NCBI GenBank assembly: GCA_016703325.1
Contig: JADJCH010000003.1
Location: 62,001-126,000, forward strand
From: Burkholderiales bacterium
GTDB taxonomy: Bacteria > Pseudomonadota > Gammaproteobacteria > Burkholderiales > Burkholderiaceae_C
Length of the DNA: 64,000 nt
Direction of reading: 5' to 3'
The notes beneath the pieces were generated by a model. The model was not told where the DNA came from, did no database searches, and saw nothing but the letters and a program-made list of their open reading frames with translations. Below are positions 43,514 through 58,700 of the stretch, one piece after another. The position numbers and the translations under genes are program-made. Every line of letters starts with the position of its first letter. Position 1 is the stretch's first letter.

Positions 43514-44980
43514 TCAGCGCGGCAGCGTGGTCGCGCCCATCAGGAACTCGTCCACCGCACGGGCGGCCTGGCGGCCTTCGCGGATGGCCCAGACCACCAG
43601 CGACTGGCCGCGGCGCATGTCGCCCGCGGCAAACACCTTGTCGACGTTGGTCTTGTAGCCGCCCACGGCCTCGGTGCCCGCCTTGGCATTGCCACGGACG
43701 TCCTTCTCGACGCCGAAGCCCTCCAGGAGGGTGGCCACCGGGTTGACAAAACCCATGGCCAACAGCACCAGGTCGGCCTTCCAGGTCTTTTCGGTGCCGG
43801 GCACCTCGACCATCTTGCCGTCCTTGAATTCGATCTGCGCCGTCTTCAGGCCGGTGACCTTGCCGTTCTCGCCGATGAACTCTTTGGTGGAGATGGCGAA
43901 CTCGCGCTGGCAGCCCTCGTCGTGGCTGGAGGAGGTGCGCAGCTTGATCGGCCAGTAGGGCCAGACCAGCGGCTTGTTCTCCTGCTCCGGCGGCATCGGC
44001 ATCACCTCGAACTGGGTGACGCTGGCGGCGCCGTGGCGGTTGGAGGTGCCCACGCAGTCGCTGCCGGTGTCGCCGCCACCGATCACGATGACGTGTTTGC
44101 CATCGGCGCGGATCGCATCCTTGACCTTGCCGCCGTGGTTGACCCGGTTCTGTTGCGGCAGCAGTTCCATCGCAAAGTGGATGCCCGCCAGGTCGCGGCC
44201 CGGCACCGGCAGGTCACGGCTCTGTTCGGAGCCGCCGGTGAGCAGCACCGCGTCGAACTCGGCCTTCAGCTCGGCCGCGCTGACATGGTGCTTGGCCCAG
44301 TTGGTGACCTTGGAACCCTTGGGCAGCTCGCCCACCAGGGTGTTGGTGCGCAGCACCACACCTTCGGCCTCCAGCTGCGCCATGCGGCGGTCGATGTGGC
44401 CCTTGTCCAGCTTGAAGTCGGGGATGCCATAGCGCAGCAGGCCGCCGACGCGGTCGTTCTTCTCGAACACCGTCACGGCGTGGCCGGAGCGCGCCAGCTG
44501 CTGGGCGGCAGCCAGGCCGGCCGGGCCGCCGCCGACGATGGCGACCTTCTTCCCCGTCTTCACGGCGGCCGGCTGCGGCTTGACCCAGCCTTCTTCCCAG
44601 GCGCGGTCGATGATCGCGTGCTCGATGGACTTGATGCCCACCGCGTCCCCGTTCACGTTGATGACGCAGGCAGCCTCGCAGGGTGCTGGGCAGATGCGAC
44701 CGGTGAACTCGGGGAAGTTGTTGGTGCTGTGCAGCACCGCGATGGCGTTTTTCCAGTCGCCGCGGTACACCAGATCGTTGAAGTCCGGAATGATGTTGTT
44801 GACCGGACAGCCGTTGTTGCAGAAGGGCGTGCCGCAGTCCATGCAGCGTGCGCCCTGGATCTTCGCCTGTTCCGGGTCCAGCCCGATGACGAATTCCTTG
44901 TAGCCCTTCAGTCGCGACTCGACCGGCTCGTAGCCTTCCTCAAGCCGCTCGTATTCCAGGAAACCTGTGACCTTGCCCAT
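43514..44980 (-). CDS. gltD: Glutamate synthase small subunit (NADPH)
   Basis: Supplies electrons from NADPH to the large subunit for glutamate synthesis. The 488-residue product starts MGKVTGFLEYERLEEGYEPV. Cysteines for 4Fe-4S clusters lie at about 47-58 (CMDCGTPFCNNGCPV) and 94-106 (CPAPCEAAC). An FAD site is KVAIVGGGPAGLAAAQQLAR (about 149-168), and a second dinucleotide site is VIVIGGGDTGSDCVG. It follows gltB after 77 bases. Confidence 0.96.
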   Translation of the reverse strand: MGKVTGFLEYERLEEGYEPVESRLKGYKEFVIGLDPEQAKIQGARCMDCGTPFCNNGCPVNNIIPDFNDLVYRGDWKNAIAVLHSTNNFPEFTGRICPAPCEAACVINVNGDAVGIKSIEHAIIDRAWEEGWVKPQPAAVKTGKKVAIVGGGPAGLAAAQQLARSGHAVTVFEKNDRVGGLLRYGIPDFKLDKGHIDRRMAQLEAEGVVLRTNTLVGELPKGSKVTNWAKHHVSAAELKAEFDAVLLTGGSEQSRDLPVPGRDLAGIHFAMELLPQQNRVNHGGKVKDAIRADGKHVIVIGGGDTGSDCVGTSNRHGAASVTQFEVMPMPPEQENKPLVWPYWPIKLRTSSSHDEGCQREFAISTKEFIGENGKVTGLKTAQIEFKDGKMVEVPGTEKTWKADLVLLAMGFVNPVATLLEGFGVEKDVRGNAKAGTEAVGGYKTNVDKVFAAGDMRRGQSLVVWAIREGRQAARAVDEFLMGATTLPR

Positions 44981-45057
44981 GATGTGTTGACTCTCTCTCG
45001 CAGTGGGGTGTGCGGGCGGCGGCCGTGCCGCCACCCGTTCGGCAATGCAGTGGCGAC

Positions 45058-49833
<4,776 letters not shown>

Positions 49834-49866
49834 GGCGCACTCCTGGTAGGGTCAAGTAACCCTTGC

Positions 49867-49895
49867 AATTTACCGCAGTGCAGCACAGCCCTCAA
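49867..49895 (-). promoter_or_regulatory. Possible sigma-70 promoter of gltBD
   Basis: Minus strand TTGAGG (49895-49890), 17 bases, TAAATT (49872-49867), about 34 bases before the gltB ATG. Four of six bases match at each box. Confidence 0.45.
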
Positions 49896-49955
49896 CCGCA
49901 ATAAAATAGGGTCAGACTCTTTTTAATCGAAAGCGAAAACACTCAATCAAATTAA

Positions 49956-49980
49956 TGGGGACATTCTTATGGTCTCCCCA
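49956..49980. repeat. AT-rich inverted repeat downstream of the RAYT-like gene
   Basis: TGGGGA / TCCCCA with 13 bases between, inside a stretch (49905-49975) that is clearly AT-richer than the window. AGGGTCAGACTC lies nearby at 49917-49928. Such GGGGTCAGA and GGGGACATTCTTA pieces often sit beside Y1/RAYT transposase genes, so this may be a REP-type remnant. On the minus strand it could also end the transposase-like transcript. Confidence 0.4.
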
Positions 49981-50066
49981 CTATCTTTGACGCACCGCAT
50001 GGGTGCCCAGGTTGGCCGGGCCGCACCACGCCAGAGCACGGCACCGCGCCTGTGCCCGTTGCAGGG

Positions 50067-50759
50067 TCAGCCGACCACCCGCGGCGGCCGGCCTCTCGGC
50101 CGGGGCGATACCGGCCGGTCGGTGGAGGCGGCCACTTGCGCAAGAAATGCGCCTGAACCCAGTGGCCAGCCCCGGCGCGACGCATCATCAAAACGTTGCG
50201 CCTGTGCCTCACCCTGCCCCTCTTCCAACTGGCGCTGCCAGACGGTTTCCCGATCAAAAGGGGTGTTGCCCAAGGCCCAGTACTCGGCCGGATCGACCAG
50301 CCAGGGCTCACGCGCCTGACCCAGGTGGTGGCGCGCGCTGGACCACGGCCAGTCCTGCGCACGCACCACCAGGCCGGCACGATGGGGCGCCCCCTCCACC
50401 CAGCCCATGGCCCCCAGCAGCTCCAGCCCCGGCTCCACCACGGTGGCACGGAAACGTCCTTCCCAGAGGCCGCCGCTGCGGCCGTGCCGGCGATTGAAGG
50501 CGGCACCGTAGCGCCGCCCCACCGACTGCAGCAGCCGCCCCAGGCTGTCCGGCTGGTCCGGGGTGATCAACAGCCGCACCTCGCTGCGCAGCAGGGCATA
50601 GGCATGCACCGGCAGGCGCTGCAGGGCCGCGGCTTCCCGCAATGCGGCGTGGTAGGTCTGGCGATCGGCATCGTCCAGGAACACGGCAGCATCGCTGTGG
50701 CCACGCTGGCGCATCAGGTGCGGCAAACCCGGTAGGCAAAGACGAGGCAGGCGGGCCAT
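50067..50759 (-). CDS. RAYT/Y1-type transposase homologue lacking the HUH histidines
   Basis: 230-residue relative of REP-associated tyrosine transposases. It has the family start MARLPRLCLPGLPHLMRQRG and the later signature RRYGAAFNRRHGRSGGLWEGRF. The HUH segment, normally NHVHLL, reads SEVRLL here, so both metal-binding histidines are gone and DNA nicking is unlikely. The part after residue 130 is extended with a Trp-rich segment (DWPWSSARHHLG). It is intact, not frameshifted. Relatives upstream of gltB occur in other Burkholderiales as far as I know, which would point to a retained domestic role; I cannot check this here. Confidence 0.75.
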   Translation of the reverse strand: MARLPRLCLPGLPHLMRQRGHSDAAVFLDDADRQTYHAALREAAALQRLPVHAYALLRSEVRLLITPDQPDSLGRLLQSVGRRYGAAFNRRHGRSGGLWEGRFRATVVEPGLELLGAMGWVEGAPHRAGLVVRAQDWPWSSARHHLGQAREPWLVDPAEYWALGNTPFDRETVWQRQLEEGQGEAQAQRFDDASRRGWPLGSGAFLAQVAASTDRPVSPRPRGRPPRVVG

Positions 50760-50773
50760 GCGCGGATGTTGGG

Positions 50774-51400
<627 letters not shown>

Positions 51401-51581
51401 GTCTGGGTCACCGCAAGGCGGTGCAAGCGCCGGCACCGATCGTGTTTGCCCGGCGGGCACCCGGCGGGGCCCCGTCCATCCGGGCCTGCAGGGCATGGCT
51501 CGGCTTGCGCCAGAATCTCACCCCACGCGGTCCACCCGCCGGCAGACTCGGCCGGCGCCTACCCCAATTGGAAGGAACACC

Positions 51582-52505
51582 ATGAAAGCCGCCAACGTCC
51601 TCGCCACCATCGGTGGCACCCCGCACATCCGCGTCAACCGCCTGTTCGGCAGTGGCACGGAGGTCTGGGTCAAGTCGGAGCGCAGCAACCCCGGTGGCTC
51701 GATCAAGGACCGCATCGCCCTGTCGATGGTGGAGGACGCCGAAGCCCGTGGCCTGCTGCAGGCCGGCGGCACGATCATCGAGCCGACCTCCGGCAACACC
51801 GGCATCGGCCTGGCGATCGTGGCAGCGGTGAAGGGTTACACCCTGGTGCTGGTGATGCCCGACAGCATGTCGGTCGAGCGCCGCCGCCTGATGCTGGCCT
51901 ACGGCGCCAAGTTCGTGCTCACCCCGCGCGAGAAGGGCATGAAGGGCGCCATCGAGAAGGCGCAGGAGCTGGTGGCCTCCACGACCGGCGCCTGGATGCC
52001 GCAGCAGTTCGAGAACGAGGCCAACATCGCGGTGCATGTGCGCACCACGGCACAGGAGATCCTGGCCGATTTCCCCGAAGGCCTGGACGCGCTGGTCACC
52101 GGCGTGGGCACCGGCGGCCACCTCTCCGGCTGCGCCCAGGTGCTCAAGGCGGCCTGGCCAAATCTGAAGGTCTTCGCGGTCGAGCCGGCCGCCTCCCCGG
52201 TGATCAGCGGCGGCAAACCCGCCCCGCACCCGATCCAGGGCATCGGTGCGGGCTTCGTCCCCAAGAACCTCAAGACCGAGCTGCTGGACGGCGTGATCCT
52301 GGTCGATGCCGAAGCCGCCCGCGAGATGGCCCGCCGCTGCGCCCGCGAGGAAGGTCTGCTGGTGGGCATCTCCAGCGGCGCAACCCTGGCCGCCATCGCC
52401 CAGAAGCTGCCGGAACTGCCAGCCGGCGCCCGGGTGCTCGGCTTCAACTACGACACCGGCGAACGCTACCTGTCGATCGAAGGTTTCCTGCCGACCGAGG
52501 GATGA
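51582..52505 (+). CDS. cysK: Cysteine synthase (O-acetylserine sulfhydrylase)
   Basis: PLP enzyme that makes cysteine from O-acetylserine and sulfide. The 307-residue product from the ATG at 51582, after GGAAGG, has the PLP lysine K42 in NPGGSIKDRIAL, the phosphate/substrate loop PTSGNTGIGLA and VTGVGTGGHLSG. Length agrees with CysK/CysM. The two are hard to separate by eye; the sequence fits the betaproteobacterial CysK-like group, with cysM possible. The frame extends back into the poly-G block, but that part is not real. Confidence 0.9.
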   Translation: MKAANVLATIGGTPHIRVNRLFGSGTEVWVKSERSNPGGSIKDRIALSMVEDAEARGLLQAGGTIIEPTSGNTGIGLAIVAAVKGYTLVLVMPDSMSVERRRLMLAYGAKFVLTPREKGMKGAIEKAQELVASTTGAWMPQQFENEANIAVHVRTTAQEILADFPEGLDALVTGVGTGGHLSGCAQVLKAAWPNLKVFAVEPAASPVISGGKPAPHPIQGIGAGFVPKNLKTELLDGVILVDAEAAREMARRCAREEGLLVGISSGATLAAIAQKLPELPAGARVLGFNYDTGERYLSIEGFLPTEG

Positions 52506-52593
52506 TCAACCGAGTACAACCAGGCAATTCGGCCAAACCTGCATCCACCGACGTTTGCGCGCCCGAATCTCAAGCTGGGAGCGAGCAGCAAAC

Positions 52594-52607
52594 CCCCAAC
52601 GTTGGGG
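52594..52607. repeat. Perfect 14-bp palindrome in the cysK-dgt gap
   Basis: CCCCAACGTTGGGG, a fully symmetric site about 90 bases after the cysK stop. It has no T-run and may be a protein-binding site or hairpin. Confidence 0.45.
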
Positions 52608-52664
52608 TCTGGGATAGCTGGTTCGATGGCGAAGCTGCATCGGCCGAGTTCATGAACGAACGTG

Positions 52665-52713
52665 ATCAACCCCCTGATCAAGAGCGTGAGTCGCTCTGAT
52701 TCGCGGGGTTGAT
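52665..52713. repeat. Nested inverted repeat between convergent cysK and dgt
   Basis: Outer arms ATCAACCCC (52665-52673) and GGGGTTGAT (52705-52713) enclose inner arms AGAGCG (52681-52686) and CGCTCT (52692-52697) with loop TGAGT. The structure is a long bulged hairpin. It may be a bidirectional end of transcription for the two convergent genes, although no T-run follows. The rest of 52506-52766 shows no gene. Confidence 0.55.
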
Positions 52714-52766
52714 GGTCTGCACATGCAGGTTGGGCGTTGCTGTTGCCGGTACGTGCCCGGCCCCTT

Positions 52767-53966
52767 TCACATAGCCTCAAACACACGCGTGCCCGTGAGC
52801 CGCGCATGCTCCCGGATCGCAAACCGGTCGGTCATGCCGGACACGTAGTCGGCCACCGCGCGCTCCCGCAACGGCGAGCCGGCGAAGTCGGCCGGCATTT
52901 CCTGCGGCCGCTCCACGTAGAGGGCAAACAGCTCGCGCAGCAGCTGCTTGGCCCTCTCCGTGGTGTGCATCACCTCCGGATGCCGGTACAGGCGCTGGAA
53001 CAGGAACCGTTTGAGCTGGGAGCTCTGTCGGCGCATCTCCGGGCTGAACTGCACCAGCGCCGGTGAGGCGCGGACGTCCTCTGCGGTCGCAGGTTGGTGC
53101 TGCTGCAGCGCGGCCTGGGTGGCGTCGATCACGTCGTACACCTGTGCTGACAACATGCGCCGCAAGGTCTCGAACAGCAGGCGGCGTTGTGGCCCCCGCG
53201 CCAGCGCCGGATGTTCGGCCAGCGCGGCATCGCGGAACCTCGCGATCAGCGGCAGCTCACCGAGCTGCTCCAGCGTGATCAGCCCGGAGCGCACGCCGTC
53301 GTCCACGTCGTGGGCGTTGTAGGCGATTTCATCGGCCAGGTTGGCCAGCTGAGCCTCCAGGCTGGGCTGTGCACCGGTCAGGAAACGCGCGCCGATGCCA
53401 CCGGGCTCGACTGTTTCCATCCAGCGTGCCACCCGCCGGGAGCAGTGCTTGAGGATGCCCTCGCGGGTCTCGAAGCTGAGGTTGAGGCCGTCGAAATCGG
53501 GGTAGCGCTGTTCCAGCACGTCCACCACCCGCAGGCTCTGCAGGTTGTGCTCGAAGCCACCGTGCGCCTTCATGCATTCCTGCAGCACATCCTGACCCGC
53601 ATGGCCGAAAGGGGTGTGGCCCAGGTCGTGCGCCAGCGCCACCGCCTCCACCAGGTCCTCATGCAGGCCCAGCGAACGGGCGATGGAGCGGCCGAGTTGG
53701 GCCACCTCCAGCGTGTGGGTCAGCCGGGTGCGGAACAGATCGCCCTCGTGGTTGAGGAAGACCTGCGTCTTGTAGACCAGCCGCCGGAACGCCGTGCTGT
53801 GCACGATGCGGTCGCGGTCGCGCTGGAAGGCGTTGCGCGTCGGCGCCGGAGGCTCCGGGTGACGGCGGCCGCGGCTGTCGCGTGGATCGCTGGCCCAGGC
53901 TGCGAGCACCGGGCCGATGGCACTGGGCTGACGCACCCGGGGGCTCGCCTTGCTGAGGGTGGCCAT
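52767..53966 (-). CDS. dgt: dGTPase-type dNTP triphosphohydrolase
   Basis: Hydrolyses dNTPs to nucleoside and triphosphate. The 399-residue protein has the HD metal site: RLTHTLEVAQLGRSIAR, ALAHDLGHTPFGHAGQ and a later Asp in ADEIAYNAHDVDDGV. This is the dGTPase-like subfamily found after aroB in many betaproteobacteria. Its ATG overlaps the aroB stop by one base (TGATG). Confidence 0.93.
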   Translation of the reverse strand: MATLSKASPRVRQPSAIGPVLAAWASDPRDSRGRRHPEPPAPTRNAFQRDRDRIVHSTAFRRLVYKTQVFLNHEGDLFRTRLTHTLEVAQLGRSIARSLGLHEDLVEAVALAHDLGHTPFGHAGQDVLQECMKAHGGFEHNLQSLRVVDVLEQRYPDFDGLNLSFETREGILKHCSRRVARWMETVEPGGIGARFLTGAQPSLEAQLANLADEIAYNAHDVDDGVRSGLITLEQLGELPLIARFRDAALAEHPALARGPQRRLLFETLRRMLSAQVYDVIDATQAALQQHQPATAEDVRASPALVQFSPEMRRQSSQLKRFLFQRLYRHPEVMHTTERAKQLLRELFALYVERPQEMPADFAGSPLRERAVADYVSGMTDRFAIREHARLTGTRVFEAM

Positions 53967-55123
53967 CAGGCCCCGCCGTGAGCGGCAATCACCTCGCGCA
54001 CCAGGGCTTCTGGGGCCGACTGCGTGCGCGCGCTGCCCAGGCGGTCAATCACCACGAAGCGGATCTGCCCGGCCTCGGTCTTTTTGTCCAGGCCCATCAG
54101 CGCCAGCCAGCGGTCGGCGCCCAATGCGGGGGCACGCACCGGCAGACCGGCACGCTCGCAGACCCGCCGGATGCGTGCGACAAAGGCCTCCGGCATCAGG
54201 CCCAGGCGGGCAGACAGGTCGGCCGCCATCACCATGCCGCAACCCACCGCCTCGCCATGCAGCCACTCGCCGTAGCCCAGCCCCGCTTCGATGGCATGGC
54301 CGAAGGTGTGACCGAAGTTGAGGATGGCACGCAGGCCGCTTTCGCGTTCGTCGCTGCCCACCACCTGGGCCTTGATTTCGCAGGAGCGCTGCACCGCCCA
54401 GGCCAGCGCCGCCTTGTCGCGCGCCATCAGGGCGTCCAGGTTCGCCTCGATCCAGTCCAGAAAGGCTGCGTCGGCGATCGGCCCGTACTTGATCACCTCC
54501 GCCAGCCCGGCGCTGAGTTCACGTGCCGGCAGGCTGTCGAGGGTGTCCAGGTCACACACCACCCGCACCGGCTGGTAGAACGCGCCGATCATGTTCTTGC
54601 CCAGCGGGTGGTTGATGGCGGTTTTGCCACCCACCGACGAATCCACCTGGGCCAGCAGCGTGGTCGGCACCTGCACGAAGGGCACACCCCGCATGTAGCA
54701 GGCTGCGGCAAAACCGGTCATGTCCCCCACCACCCCACCGCCCAGCGCATAGAGCACGGTCTTGCGGTCGCTGGCTTCGCCCAGCAGGCGGTCGTAGACG
54801 AGGTTCAGCGTCTCGGCGGTCTTGTATTCCTCACCGTCGGGCAGGGCCAGCAGGTGCACCTTGCGGTGCAGGGGAGCCAGGGCCCGGCTCAGGCGCTCGG
54901 CGTAGAGCGGCGCCACGGTCACGTTGCTGACGATCAACGCGGAGGTCGAGGTGGGCAGGCCCTGCCAGGTCTCGGCGGCGTCCAGCAGACCGGTGCCGAT
55001 GCGGATGTCGTAGCTGCGTTCTGCCAGCTCGACACGGACCAGGCGGTTCAACGTCTCCCGGTCGCTGGCGCGGTCGTTGATGACGGATGAGGAGCTGCTC
55101 GGAGCGGTGGAGGCGGTGGTCAT
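53966..55123 (-). CDS. aroB: 3-dehydroquinate synthase
   Basis: Second step of the shikimate pathway, converting DAHP to 3-dehydroquinate with NAD+ and a divalent metal. The 385-residue product has LYALGGGVVGDMTGFAAA, PTTLLAQVDSSVGGKTAIN and the metal-site NFGHTFGHAIE. The first ~27 residues form a Ser/Thr-rich extension. It starts 9 bases after aroK. Confidence 0.96.
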   Translation of the reverse strand: MTTASTAPSSSSSVINDRASDRETLNRLVRVELAERSYDIRIGTGLLDAAETWQGLPTSTSALIVSNVTVAPLYAERLSRALAPLHRKVHLLALPDGEEYKTAETLNLVYDRLLGEASDRKTVLYALGGGVVGDMTGFAAACYMRGVPFVQVPTTLLAQVDSSVGGKTAINHPLGKNMIGAFYQPVRVVCDLDTLDSLPARELSAGLAEVIKYGPIADAAFLDWIEANLDALMARDKAALAWAVQRSCEIKAQVVGSDERESGLRAILNFGHTFGHAIEAGLGYGEWLHGEAVGCGMVMAADLSARLGLMPEAFVARIRRVCERAGLPVRAPALGADRWLALMGLDKKTEAGQIRFVVIDRLGSARTQSAPEALVREVIAAHGGA

Positions 55124-55132
55124 CCACCGAGT

Positions 55133-55696
55133 TTAGCGAGGCAGTCGCACACCCACCGTGGCCGGCACCTGCGCCGGGTCCACCAGGCCGGCCAGCTCCA
55201 GCTGCATCAGGATCATGTTGACCATCGTGGCCACGGAGGGGCGGCCGGTCTCGATGATGAACTGCGCCGTCTCGCGGTACAGCGGATCGCGGTCGCGGTA
55301 GAGCTCGCGCAGCCTCCTGAGCGGGTCGGCCACCTGCAGCAGTGGCCGCTGGGTGTCGTGCCGCAGGCGGCGGAACAGCTCCTCCGGGGTGGCGCGCAGG
55401 TAGATCACCGTGCTGTGCTGCCGCAGCGCCTGCCGGTTGGCCGGCCGCAGCACCGCGCCCCCACCGGTGGCCAGCACCAGCCCGGGCTGCTGTGCCAGCT
55501 CGCCGATGACCTGCTCTTCCAGGTCCCGGAAAGCGGCCTCGCCTTCGGCCTCGAAAAACGAACGGATGCTGCCGCCAATGCGCCGCTCCAGCTCATGATC
55601 GGCATCCATGAACGGCCGCCCAAGCACATGCGCCAACTGCCGCCCGGCGGTGGACTTGCCGGCGCCGGGCATGGCGATGAGGGAGATGGTCTTCAA
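55133..55696 (-). CDS. aroK: Shikimate kinase
   Basis: Phosphorylates shikimate at O3 with ATP. The 187-residue product has the Walker A PGAGKST (about 10-16), the shikimate-binding DADHELERRIG, the second contact LATGGGAVLRPAN and the lid RPLLQVADPLRRLRELYRDR. The start is odd: the only codon that keeps the first strand is a TTG at 55696, directly after an in-frame TGA and with no good ribosome site. It lies 20 bases after the low-GC lipoprotein gene, so the original start region may have been lost when that gene arrived. Confidence 0.92.
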   Translation of the reverse strand: MKTISLIAMPGAGKSTAGRQLAHVLGRPFMDADHELERRIGGSIRSFFEAEGEAAFRDLEEQVIGELAQQPGLVLATGGGAVLRPANRQALRQHSTVIYLRATPEELFRRLRHDTQRPLLQVADPLRRLRELYRDRDPLYRETAQFIIETGRPSVATMVNMILMQLELAGLVDPAQVPATVGVRLPR

Positions 55697-55716
55697 TCAG
55701 CTTGGCACTACATGCG

Positions 55717-58700
55717 TTACGGAGGGCACCCAGCTCGATTGATCGACAGAGTCACCGAGGTCACCAGACCGGAGGGCGAACTGAACTTCAACACGACGGT
55801 CCCGCTGGTGCCAGTGTCTCCAAACGTGTAAGAGAAAGCTGCCGCGGTCGCCTCTGTCGTGCTTGGAACAGGTGACCCGCCAATCACGGAGACCGTCAGG
55901 TCTTCGCTGGGCGTAGAAGCCTCTATTTTGGTCCCTGCAGCAAGCGGATTCAGTCGACCCACCACAGATGCTGTTCCTGTGAATGTGTTGGCGTCCGCGG
56001 CGAGGAACGAAACAGTCCCAGACTTGCCAACGCACGACAGAGACGCACCCGCTACGGGGAAGAAGGAGGCGCTTGGAATCGCGGACGAACTGGTCGGGTA
56101 AGGGATCGGTGCGTTTTGGAGCACGATCGGTGCCGACGTCACACTGTTTGCAGGCTGAGAACTCCAGACTGGACGGGCCGATGAGGTCGAGAAGACCGTC
56201 TCGATGGCACGACGAACGTAAGCTCTACCCCAAACTCCGTTGCACGTACCAGTTCGCGAAGGAACCCATGCTTCATTCTGGCCCCCGAGGAGAATTGAGT
56301 TGGTCGCAGCACGACATGCGCTGGTTCCTGTCAACGACAGTGAGACATACTGATCCTCAGCAGGATCCCATTGACCGTTGAAGGCTCGATCCACAAACAG
56401 ATCACCCAGATCAAAGAAGTCTTCACTGTTGTCATAGATGTTATTCCCGTTGAGATCCAGGAACGACTCTTCACCCAAGGCATATGCCAGAACAGTGATG
56501 CGACCATCTCGCGGACGTGGCTCAGCGGACACAAAGTTCACAGACGCACGGGACAAGCCACTAGACAGAGTGATCTGCTTGGAGGCTTCGACCTGACCTC
56601 CTTCAGACACAAAACTGATGGTCGTCCCCACTGGAACCGGGTTTCCCATCCGGTCGGACGCGATGATCGAGTAGGTGTTTGTCGTACCGTCGATGTTCAT
56701 CCCCTCGATGTTTCGCGTGCCCTGCGACAGAGAGAAGTTCAATTGAGAAGGCAAGCCGACAGCCACAGCCAAGTTGCTCGACACCGTAGTGATGGACTTT
56801 CCAACCAGGGTCGCAATGACTCGTACAGGAGTCGGCACGGTGCCTGAATTCACCATGACCGAGACTTCACCATTCGAGTTGCTCGTCCGGGTCAGGACCT
56901 TCTTGGTGGACCCGCTTACCGAACAATCAATTCCAGTCGATCCATCCAGGGTCAACCCACCGACCAACGTACTCAGACACATCTCGACCTGCTGTTCGGG
57001 GAGCGCATTGCCTGACAGGTCGGTCACCTTGAACACCACGGTAGATGTCTCAGCAAAGCCCGACCCCTTGATGTACACGGTTTCCGGCGTCGCAGACGCG
57101 AACTGGATATTCGCTGCCTCGGGAGCACTGAGCGGAATGACCAACGATTGAGATACGGAGGTACCCGATAGCGTCACCTTCAGGTTGTCCGAGGCGGCCG
57201 TTGCACCGCAGCCAATGTCCCGGAAAGTGAAAGTTGCAGTTCCACTGGTAGTCGTGGTGCTGGCCGGCAGAAAAGTGGCTTTGCCCTTGTCCACACAGGA
57301 AGAACCCACCGCCATGGTCACCGGTGTGCCTGCAGCGACGCCACCCAGCGTGACCGTCACATTCGTCTGCCCATAGGCGCTCAGGCTTGTTCCGGTTGTC
57401 AACCCACTGACCAACGACGCGATGCTGACTCCATCCCCGCCAATCTGAAATCCGACCTTCTCCTTCAGAGGGGCACCAGACACCGTCGCAGCGGCAGACA
57501 CATAGTCCGCACCCGTGGTCAGTCCGGCCTTTGGAGACAACAAGACTCGCGCATTGCCGTTGGCATCTGTCAGGGCTGATGCAGCACTGAGAGAACCCAA
57601 TCCGCCGTCCGTCGCGAAGGTAACCACCTGCCCTTGAATCGGATTGGAGGACGCATCCTTCAAGGACGCTGTCACCGTCCCAGGAGAAATGGAGGACACC
57701 GTCGAACTCGACAAATTAACCGTCAGAGTGCCGGTCACCGAAGTGCTTTGAACTTGGAACGGAGCTTGTGCACGGTAGGTCTGACTATTGAGTGTCGTCG
57801 TCGCGACGACATAGTCTGCCGTACCCGTCGAAACTCCCGTCGCTGGCGTAAGGGTTACAGTCGCCACGCCTGAGCTGCTTGTCAGAGCCGTAGCTGAACT
57901 GACAGAGCCCGCTCCATCGGTCGTAGTGAATCGAACCAACTGATTCGCCACTCCTCCGGTGGTGCTCGTGACGGTTGCCGAAACAATGGCCGGAGACGCA
58001 AGGCTCACGGTCGTCCGCGACACTGCGATCTCAAGACTGGTGCCCACCGTTCCGCTGGCAGCAACTTGGTAAGCCCGGCTTGATTCGTAGGAAACACCTG
58101 AAATGCTGGTGGAAGCAGTCACATAGCTGGCACCTGCACTGGCGCCATCTGCAGCCGACAGACTCACCGTAGCCACGCCATTGCTGTCCGTCAGCGCTGT
58201 AGCGGCGCTGAGAGAACCAATGGTGCCATTGGTACTGAAACTGACCACTTGGCCACTCAAGGCCACGCCCAGGACATTCCGGACAGTTGCAGTCACCGTT
58301 GCAGCAGGAGAGGTACTGACTGTGTCCGAAGACAGCACCAGCGCTATCCCTGCTTGAGTTGCAGATGTCGTGATCGAAAAAGCCTTTGTTGAACTGTATT
58401 CAGCAGAAGTAACTGTGGCCTTTGCCGTCAGCGCATCCGCGCCGACCGAAACCCCAATCGCCGGATACACCGTTACAGATGCCTGCCCGAGCGAATTGGT
58501 GGCAGAGGTCGTTTGCGACAGCGACGCAGACGTTCCAGTTGAGAACGTCACGAGGGCACCAGCTACGGGCGCCCCTTTCGCGTCCAGAACGGTTGCAATA
58601 CCGACCAGCGGCGACGCAGTGCTGGTCGTTGTACCCGACAGAGACAGGCTGACCGTCGGCGTTGCAGTACTGCCGTCGCTGTCGCCACCGGACCCGCCAC

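Noticed and set aside
52665..52713. Integron attC-like site in the nested hairpin
   Set aside because: The arms do not fit RYYYAAC / GTTRRRY, and there is no integrase or cassette array nearby.
55133..55672. Starting aroK at the internal ATG of the Walker A segment (MPGAGKS)
   Set aside because: This would remove the first beta strand of the kinase fold, so the TTG at 55696 is kept despite its weak context.
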